23,316 nucleotides of DNA from JADHUC01 sp964617665 (GTDB taxonomy: Bacteria; Planctomycetota; Planctomycetia; Pirellulales; Pirellulaceae): positions 1 through 23,316 of the forward strand of contig CAZUAH010000194.1 in assembly GCA_964617665.1 (NCBI GenBank), read 5' to 3'. The notes beneath the pieces are model-generated. The model ran no database searches and was not told the DNA's origin. It saw only the letters and a program-made list of their open reading frames with translations. The position numbers were made by a program, and so were the translations under genes. Positions within the stretch are counted from its first letter, which is position 1; each line of letters starts with the position of its first letter. This document shows positions 15,496 to 20,911 of this stretch, piece by piece.

Positions 15496-15993
15496 TTAGG
15501 AAAGACTCGTGAGGGCTTTCTCAAAGAGCGATTTGGTGTCCGCGTCGATCCAGTCGCGAGAGCCAGCCCACTTGATCGTCGACCGCAACGAATCGTCGTC
15601 GGACGACGTAATCCGTTCGTGACAACGGTCCAAGGCGACGGAGATAACGGCGGCATAGAGAACAAATGCGACATCCGCTGGAAGCGATTCGCCGTCTTCC
15701 GCGTGCTTGCAGAATTCCTTGACCAAGTCAAGCAGGTCAAGCGGCGGTTGTTCATGGCTCAAGAGACCGCCGAACGTTTTGGTGGTCTCGTCTGGCGCGG
15801 ATTCGCGATCGCGGAGCTTCTTCGCCAATCGAGGTTCGACCCTTTCGACCTCGTCGACAATCGGCGACGTCAACAAATGCTTGAACATCGCCCCCAACTC
15901 ATCAGGCTGCCACTGGACCAAATCGTCCGATTCGCACCCCCATAGCCTGGAAAGCCGCTGGGGATCGGTACCGTGCACATTCGGTTCGGTCAT
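15496..15993 (-). CDS. Sigma-factor partner protein of unknown function
   Basis: The 165-residue product is acidic and soluble, with no signal peptide or membrane helix. Its N-terminal part (RLWGCESDDLVQWQPDELGAMFKHLL) and the helical middle are unfamiliar to me beyond a vague likeness to other planctomycete proteins. Its ATG (15993) overlaps the stop of the sigma-factor gene by four bases (ATGA), so the two are translationally coupled. Genes in that position next to ECF sigma factors often encode regulators, including anti-sigma factors, but none of the usual anti-sigma motifs (zinc HxxxCxxC, membrane helix) is present, so a regulatory role is only an inference. The downstream side faces the assembly gap region, so a longer operon cannot be excluded. 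Confidence 0.75.
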   Translation of the reverse strand: MTEPNVHGTDPQRLSRLWGCESDDLVQWQPDELGAMFKHLLTSPIVDEVERVEPRLAKKLRDRESAPDETTKTFGGLLSHEQPPLDLLDLVKEFCKHAEDGESLPADVAFVLYAAVISVALDRCHERITSSDDDSLRSTIKWAGSRDWIDADTKSLFEKALTSLS

Positions 15994-16745
15994 GATCGGG
16001 GCCCGCTTCGTGAGAGGATGTCTTGCAGATCTCGGATTTCGGCTTCAATGTCGTCTTCATCGTCCGCGTATTCGCTGATGACGCTGCGCATGATTCGGCT
16101 GAACATGCGTTTGCCCGTAACCAAGGCGTTGGACGCCTGGGTCGGCGAGGAAAATCCGAAACGCTCGACGATATCTTCATAGGAGGGTGGTTCGGCGCCC
16201 TTCAAGATCGGTGCCAACACGCGCACCTGGAACACTGACCACGCGTCGTCGCGACCGGATCGATCGCACTCGGCCCGCATTTGCTTGAGGATTTCTGCCA
16301 ACACCTCGCGAGCCCAGGCAACGTCGAAGGCATCCTGCGGCGCATCGCGTGTTGCCGCGCTGTGTTCGTAGGCCACTTGATCGAGACTAGTAGCCCGGTC
16401 CGGCTCACGTTTTGCTGCGCTTCGTTGACGCATCTGGTTGGCGACGTAGTTGTCCAGCGCCGTGGCCAGAAGACTGCGGAACCGCCCTCGTCCCGATTCG
16501 GCCGTCGAAATCAAATCGCGTTCCAGGATCTTATTCTCGATAAATCCCTGTACCAGATCCTCCGCCTCGTTCGAGTCGATCCGCTTCTTGACGACCAGAT
16601 GGGTCTTCAACGCCGGCCAATACCGCGTCAGCAGTTCGTCCAATGCGTTGCGTCCCGTCGTGTCTCGGCCGACTGCAGCAAGATCGACCAGCGACCAACG
16701 GGTGGTTGGAAAGCGGCGGTACTGAGTGCGCCGATCACTCGACAT
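15990..16745 (-). CDS. ECF-type RNA polymerase sigma factor
   Basis: From the ATG at 16745 the protein has 251 residues. This start is preferred over the GTG at 16754 because GGAGG lies eight bases upstream of it. The opening RRFPTTRWSLV and the region-2 sequence around residues 38-105 (AEDLVQGFIENKILERDL, GRGRFRSLLATALDNYVANQ) are typical of planctomycete ECF sigma factors. Residues about 185-230 (PSYEDIVERFGFSSPTQASNALVTGKRMF) are the region-4 helix-turn-helix that would read the -35 element. It would direct RNA polymerase to a small regulon, possibly under control of the overlapping partner gene downstream. The C-terminus beyond region 4 is strongly acidic (EYADDEDDIEAEI), which is unusual for a minimal ECF factor and may be a regulatory extension. 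Confidence 0.9.
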   Translation of the reverse strand: MSSDRRTQYRRFPTTRWSLVDLAAVGRDTTGRNALDELLTRYWPALKTHLVVKKRIDSNEAEDLVQGFIENKILERDLISTAESGRGRFRSLLATALDNYVANQMRQRSAAKREPDRATSLDQVAYEHSAATRDAPQDAFDVAWAREVLAEILKQMRAECDRSGRDDAWSVFQVRVLAPILKGAEPPSYEDIVERFGFSSPTQASNALVTGKRMFSRIMRSVISEYADDEDDIEAEIRDLQDILSRSGPRS

Positions 16746-17120
16746 GAACCTCACCTCCGTGACGAGCTATGACAAAGTCTTGCCAAAATGTTACCGGCCG
16801 CGTCGCTGCATGGCAAACAGAGGAGACAAGGAATCAACGGCAAATCCCTCGTTTTTCGAGGGATTGCAGGGAGCACGGATCAACTCTGGGTTTTCTGAAA
16901 TCTTCTGAGAAAAATCTGCAGCCCGCGCAAAATCGCCTTTCAAAAGCGGTATCTACCACTGAACGGACACACGGAAGCAAGAAACGATGGCAACAAGGCA
17001 AAACACTCGCATCAGCCAGCACAAACCAGTCCTTGAAGGAGCAGAACGATGGCCAGCCTGTACCGAACCAGTTTCGCCCCCACCACACCCACTCAACTGG
17101 ACGAAAAGGAACGAAGAACG
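16746..17120. other. Divergent intergenic region with hairpin and leader frames
   Basis: These 375 bases separate the sigma-factor gene from the small exported-protein gene. They contain a perfect hairpin at 16843-16865 and, from 16987, a short open frame listed separately. Three starts with the same context (AAACGATG or GAACGATG) occur at 16987, 17049 and 17121. No consensus promoter is evident. Confidence 0.45.
16843..16865. promoter_or_regulatory. Perfect hairpin in the sigma-factor upstream region
   Basis: AATCCCTCG (16843-16851) and CGAGGGATT (16857-16865) form a 9-bp stem with a TTTTT loop, 98 bases upstream of the sigma-factor start and about 120 bases before the first leader start on the other strand. 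It is not followed by a T tract. It may be an operator or a leader structure; there is no gene upstream that would need a terminator here. Confidence 0.45.
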
Positions 17121-17124
17121 ATGA
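16987..17124 (+). CDS. Possible 45-residue leader peptide frame
   Basis: An ATG at 16987 opens a 45-codon frame (MATRQNTRISQHKPV... ending WTKRNEER) whose TGA overlaps the ATG of the exported-protein gene at 17121 (ATGA). A GGAAG motif lies about nine bases upstream. The product is basic and polar. The overlap would couple translation of the two frames, but the frame is short enough to arise by chance and it overlaps the alternative start at 17049 of the next gene. Confidence 0.25.
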   Translation: MATRQNTRISQHKPVLEGAERWPACTEPVSPPPHPLNWTKRNEER

Positions 17125-17450
17125 AAAGCACCCTACTCAAATCGCTGATGGCAGTTACCGCACTCGCAATCGTGCTCTCGGCCTCGTCCGTGGCGACCGC
17201 CGAGGAAGGCCAGCCGGGGGCAATCGCTACTAGCACGGCGTATCAGCACGACATCCGCGGCGTCGATCACGTTTATCCGTTCACCTTCCCCGATGCGGAA
17301 GATAGAGCCGAAGACCGCGTGAATGAGTGGTTGAACCAGAACCCGAATTGTCGCATCATTTCGCACACCAAGAAGAACGAGTGGATCAACATGAACGGGC
17401 AGCAACGGCCGCAGTGCACGATCACATTCTGGTTCGAGGTGCTCCTCTAG
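17121..17450 (+). CDS. Small exported protein, function unknown
   Basis: From the ATG at 17121 the product has 109 residues with a standard signal peptide (MKSTLLKSLMAVTALAIVLS... cut after ATA). The mature part of about 80 residues contains a DRAEDRVNEWLNQNPNCRII helix and ends in a strand TITFWFEVLL; it has two cysteines that could pair. I do not recognise the family. An in-frame ATG at 17049 has a better ribosome-binding site (AAGGAG at seven bases) but would put 24 extra residues before the signal; AAGGA at ten bases serves the 17121 start. A strong terminator 34 bases downstream marks it as a monocistronic unit, transcribed away from the sigma factor. Confidence 0.8.
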   Translation: MKSTLLKSLMAVTALAIVLSASSVATAEEGQPGAIATSTAYQHDIRGVDHVYPFTFPDAEDRAEDRVNEWLNQNPNCRIISHTKKNEWINMNGQQRPQCTITFWFEVLL

Positions 17451-17484
17451 TACTTGCACAGGCCACGAAGCCCTCAGTTCTCCA

Positions 17485-17518
17485 GCAAGCCCCAAGGAAG
17501 ACCTTGGGGCTTGCTTTT
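17485..17518 (+). terminator. Rho-independent terminator of the small exported-protein gene
   Basis: A perfect 13-bp stem, GCAAGCCCCAAGG (17485-17497) with CCTTGGGGCTTGC (17502-17514), has an AAGA tetraloop and is followed by TTTT. It is the strongest terminator in the window. Confidence 0.92.
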
Positions 17519-17682
17519 GCGCTTCGACCACGATTTGCGGCTCGCTTCACTTCTCCTTCACACGTCCGCCTCGACCAACCCACTCCAAAGCACCAATCCC
17601 CTTCGTCCCGCAATTCCCGCGTAATTGGCTTGGGGCCCGTCCAAAGGTGCGGGCTCGTTAGTCGCCTTGTAGCAAGTTTGAC

Positions 17683-17730
17683 GTGACACGAATGCAAGCC
17701 AGTGTCACCGACGGTTGTTTGATTGGTGAC
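17683..17730. promoter_or_regulatory. GTGACAC/GTGTCAC symmetry cluster upstream of the TolC-type gene
   Basis: GTGACAC (17683-17689) is mirrored by GTGTCAC (17702-17708) with 12 bases between. The second arm overlaps GTCACC (17704-17709), itself mirrored by GGTGAC (17725-17730). Three related half-sites about 20 bases apart, roughly two helical turns, could be an operator. The distance of about 170 bases to the ATG is long, and short inverted repeats also occur by chance. Confidence 0.25.
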
Positions 17731-17897
17731 GGGTGCCAGCGCGGTCGATATGGAGAAGTGTGCGTATGTCTGCACGGATGCGGCTTTGAACGAAGCTGTC
17801 TGCCGGTGATTCGCGACGGATGCGAGCCTTGCGCCCCCAATAATAGCGGTGGTGCTCGATTCTGGCGGATACGGAAAAGACTCCGAAGGCCGCGCAT

Positions 17898-20528
17898 ATG
17901 TATTCGTCGCGTTTCGACAGCGTCCTCTCATCTCGGTCCATCTGCCGAACGATCTTCAGCGTTTTCATGCTTGGGATTGCGGCCCTTTCGTCGGTCGTGG
18001 CGTTGGCTCAGCCTCCCGCACCGTCACCTGCACGACAGCGGGCCATCGCATTGTGGGGAGAGATCCCACTCGAAGCCCCTGTGCCGTCGTCTGCACGCCA
18101 ACGCGCCATCGCGTTGTGGGGAGATATCCCATGCGATGTTCCTGATGCCCGGTTCGACCCTGCGCAGACCGCACCTCAGCAAACCGGCAATAGCACGATG
18201 CCGATGGGGTGGCCAATTGAGCCTCGCCCAGGCGTCGACAGACTAGAAGGTCCGGCGAACCGGTCCTGGCCTGCCACAAGACCAAGATCCCTCAGCAGCG
18301 AAAGGCGTGAGCCTCCTTCCGAACCGCAGCATCGTGATATGTATGTGATTCCGAGGTGGAATCCAATTCACTCTGAAGGGATACGACTACCACAACACAT
18401 CGACGGCCAGTTCGACCCTGCGCAGTGGGCTTCGCAACAAATTGACGAAGAGAGGATGCCCGCGAATTCGGCAATTCCGTCCGGCCAAACCAATGAACAG
18501 ATCGCGCTTCCAGATCTCGACTTGGAGGCCACTTTCGAACCAAGTTCCATTGGGGATCGGGAGAATAAGGAGCCGCCCAACCCGCAATCTAATCGCACGC
18601 AGTCAACTGAGTCAGAGCGTCGACCTGCTGAGCCTGCAGGAACTGAAGACTTGCCGGGACGCTCAGTCCTGCCCGATGGCTCAACTCCGGAAGATACCAC
18701 GTCTATTGATCAACCGGAGCTTTGTCCACCAGAACCCGCGGACCCCAAGGTCCAACGGCAAAGCTCATTCCAGCCAGCAAGCCCAACCGTGCCACGTACG
18801 GAATTCGTTCGCCACGCGTCGTCGACCCCGAGCGATTCCACAGGCACGTGGTGGGAGGATCCATTACACGAGCAGATGCGTCCGGATTGCGAATCGTTGC
18901 CGACGACCCTCGAATCGTTGATTGTCCGCGCGCTCGAACATTCGGCTCAGGTCCAAGTCATCAGCGACCTCCCGCTGATTCGCAAGACAACCATCATGGA
19001 AGCAGATGCAGCATTCGATTGGCGAGCATTCATGGAGACGCGCTGGGATGATATTAGCGAGCCGGTCGGAAACGTGTTGACCGTGGGACCCGGCCGCAAT
19101 CGATTTCAGGATCACTTATGGAAGTTCGATGCCGGCGTGCGACGAAAGAATCGCTTGGGTGGCCAATTCGAGATGTCACAACGACTTGGCTTCGAAAACA
19201 GCAATTCCGTCTTCTTCGTCCCGCAGGACCAGGGGACAACGCGATTGTCGATGAGCTACACACAGCCCTTGTTGCGTGGTGCTGGCGAAGTCTACAACAG
19301 CAGCCTCATCATGCTGGCCGAGATCGATACCGAGGTCGCTTACGACGAATTTGTCAGTGAACTCCAGACGCATTTGCTGGAAATCACCCGAGCATATTGG
19401 ACGCTCTATCTGGAACGTGGCGCATTGCTACAGAAAGGACGTCTGTACGACCGCGCAAAGGCGGTCTTGAGCGAGTTGGAGGCGCGAGCCGAAGTGGACG
19501 CCGCCGCCAGCCAGATCGCCCGAGCCCACGCCGCCGTCACACAGCGAGAAGCCGACTTGCTACGTTCGGAGATGGCGGTACGGAATGCCGAGGACCGTAT
19601 CGCGGCCCTGGTCAACGATCCAGAATTCAAACGCGTACCCGAGATCGAGCTAATCCCGCTTGATGTACCTACTTGTGGTCCGCTTCCGCTGGACATGCAA
19701 CAAGCCGTCTCGACAGCATATCGCGAGCGTCCGGAAATCGATCAGGCCTTACAGGAGATTAAGGCCGCGTCAGTGCGTTTGGATATGTCCGAGAAGGAAA
19801 TTCTTCCGCAATTGGATCTCGTGCTGGAGACCTACGTCAGCGGCTTGCGCGGCGAGACCGAGATCGGCGGTTCGCTCGGCGACCAGTTCAGCGAGGGCCA
19901 ACCGGCCTATTCCGTGGGGCTGTTGTACGAGGTGCCCATCCACAACCGGGCCGCGCATGCCAAGCACGTACGCCGGCAGTTGGAGTTGCGGCAACTGCAA
20001 AATCAGTTTCGCGCAACCGTCGAGACGCTGATGCTGGAGGTCAAAATGGCCGTGCGGGAAGTGGACACGGCGTATCGTGAGATGCTCGCCAAAAAGCGTT
20101 CGATGCAGGCGGCCGGGCAACGGTTGGATTACATCGAAGAACGCTGGCAGCACTTGCCGGGCGAGGAACGTTCCGGCGGGCTGTACCTGGAAGATCTGCT
20201 GGTAGCGCAAGAACAATTGGCCGCGGCCGAGTACGGATATCTGATGGCATCGACCACGTACAGTCTGGCCTTGATGAACCTAAAACGTGCCACAGGTACG
20301 CTTCTTCAGGACGAGCGTATTTCGCGCGCCGTCATCGAGGTGGACGGGTTGCCGTCAGGAATACTGAACAAAGATCCATTGCCCGAGCCCTCCAGCGAAC
20401 CCACCAGCGAGCCCGATCTGGACAGTCTCCCTATATTGGGCGCGCCTGCCGAAAGAAAGCCGGAATCCGTACTTCGCCAGGAAGCGCTGGTACCCCTCGA
20501 TATCGAGGAACCGCTCCTGAGAGACTGA
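17898..20528 (+). CDS. TolC-family outer-membrane protein with long N-terminal extension
   Basis: The 876-residue product begins with a signal peptide with a long N-region (cleavage near 37, VVALA). Residues about 40-320 are a Pro/Glu/Ser-rich, probably disordered segment that includes two copies of ARQRAIALWG(E/D)IP (45-57 and 66-78) and two FDPAQ motifs (86-90 and 172-176). The TolC/OEP domain spans about 330-800: a first half with SMSYTQPLLRGAGEVYNSS and long helices to about 575, and a second half opening QQAVSTAYRERPEIDQA (601-617) with YSVGLLYEVPIHNRAAHAKH. TolC proteins form trimeric tunnels across the outer membrane, paired with an inner-membrane pump and adaptor; neither is encoded nearby, so this is an orphan component. 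Most family members are about 450-500 residues. The C-terminal 70 residues are again Pro/Glu-rich. A weak GAAGG precedes the ATG by eight bases. Confidence 0.88.
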   Translation: MYSSRFDSVLSSRSICRTIFSVFMLGIAALSSVVALAQPPAPSPARQRAIALWGEIPLEAPVPSSARQRAIALWGDIPCDVPDARFDPAQTAPQQTGNSTMPMGWPIEPRPGVDRLEGPANRSWPATRPRSLSSERREPPSEPQHRDMYVIPRWNPIHSEGIRLPQHIDGQFDPAQWASQQIDEERMPANSAIPSGQTNEQIALPDLDLEATFEPSSIGDRENKEPPNPQSNRTQSTESERRPAEPAGTEDLPGRSVLPDGSTPEDTTSIDQPELCPPEPADPKVQRQSSFQPASPTVPRTEFVRHASSTPSDSTGTWWEDPLHEQMRPDCESLPTTLESLIVRALEHSAQVQVISDLPLIRKTTIMEADAAFDWRAFMETRWDDISEPVGNVLTVGPGRNRFQDHLWKFDAGVRRKNRLGGQFEMSQRLGFENSNSVFFVPQDQGTTRLSMSYTQPLLRGAGEVYNSSLIMLAEIDTEVAYDEFVSELQTHLLEITRAYWTLYLERGALLQKGRLYDRAKAVLSELEARAEVDAAASQIARAHAAVTQREADLLRSEMAVRNAEDRIAALVNDPEFKRVPEIELIPLDVPTCGPLPLDMQQAVSTAYRERPEIDQALQEIKAASVRLDMSEKEILPQLDLVLETYVSGLRGETEIGGSLGDQFSEGQPAYSVGLLYEVPIHNRAAHAKHVRRQLELRQLQNQFRATVETLMLEVKMAVREVDTAYREMLAKKRSMQAAGQRLDYIEERWQHLPGEERSGGLYLEDLLVAQEQLAAAEYGYLMASTTYSLALMNLKRATGTLLQDERISRAVIEVDGLPSGILNKDPLPEPSSEPTSEPDLDSLPILGAPAERKPESVLRQEALVPLDIEEPLLRD
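18030..18143 (+). repeat. Two 63-bp-spaced repeats inside the TolC-type gene
   Basis: The segments 18030-18080 and 18093-18143 encode ARQRAIALWGEIPLEAP and ARQRAIALWGDIPCDVP. The start-to-start distance is 63 bases, or 21 codons, pointing to an internal tandem duplication in the extension. Confidence 0.85.
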
Positions 20529-20911
20529 CAATCGGCCGCGCGGCGAGGAGTCCGCACGTTTCGTTTGACGGCAAGCCGAAGGCGTCGGCGAGTGTGTCAC
20601 GATTCAGGTCTGCCCGCATCTCTCTACCCCTTTGGGGCACTCGAAAATAGCCCAGCACTTCAGTGCTGGGACAAGGAATCCCCATGATTCCCATCTGTAG
20701 TCCCGTAGGGACGGCCGAATTGTGACGCTGGAAGATCAGCCGTCCCTACGGGACTAAACGCGAAGGTCGTAGCCCTTCCGTACCCAGCGATGAATCGCTG
20801 GGCTATTATCAGAAGTCCCTCCGGGGCGAAGTCAATGTGAGTCCCGCATCACACGACGTGAAAGTGTGGGTAAAGACAAAGGCCCCGCCATGTCCAACGC
20901 CGAACGCGAAT
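20529..20911. other. Convergent intergenic region
   Basis: These 383 bases separate the TolC-type and LRR genes, whose 3' ends face each other. The middle is filled by the composite palindromic element at 20627-20827; the flanks hold no gene. No separate classical terminator with a T tract is seen for either gene. Confidence 0.6.
20627..20827. repeat. Composite REP/BIME-like palindromic element
   Basis: Nested symmetry fills this block. CCCCTTTGGGGC (20627-20638) stands left and CCCTCCGGGGC (20817-20827) right. ATAGCCCAGC (20647-20656) is mirrored by GCTGGGCTAT (20797-20806). Each inner unit is itself a hairpin: CCCAGCACT/AGTGCTGGG (20651-20670) and CCCAGCGAT/ATCGCTGGG (20783-20802). In the centre TAGTCCCGTAGGGACGGC (20698-20715) is exactly mirrored at 20739-20756. 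Such paired inverted units between convergent genes are the hallmark of REP/BIME elements, which are mobilised in other bacteria by a Y1 (TnpA-REP) transposase; none is encoded in this window. Confidence 0.8.

Larger units (their letters stand above)
17451..17897. other. Intergenic region before the TolC-type gene
   Basis: These 447 bases contain the terminator at 17485-17518 and the GTGACAC symmetry cluster at 17683-17730. A long minus-strand open frame crosses it, but it runs through the terminator and has a composition unlike a protein, so I do not accept it. No RNA gene is seen. Confidence 0.45.

Noticed and set aside
15421..15945. Plus-strand open frame opposite the sigma-partner gene
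   Set aside because: It is antisense to a gene supported by an ATGA overlap with the sigma factor, and it begins in the low-information region next to the gap.
16769..17233. Plus-strand open frame of 154 codons between the sigma factor and exported-protein genes
   Set aside because: It passes through the 16843-16865 hairpin and out-of-frame through the signal-peptide coding region of the accepted gene, with no ribosome-binding site or recognisable domain.
17422..17931. Minus-strand open frame of 169 codons before the TolC-type gene
   Set aside because: It runs through the strong terminator at 17485-17518 and overlaps the 3' end of the exported-protein gene and the TolC start. The composition is unlike a folded protein and there is no ribosome-binding site.
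20627..20827. Possible CRISPR array
   Set aside because: The repeats are inverted palindromes of differing type, not regularly spaced direct repeats with unique spacers, and no cas gene is present.
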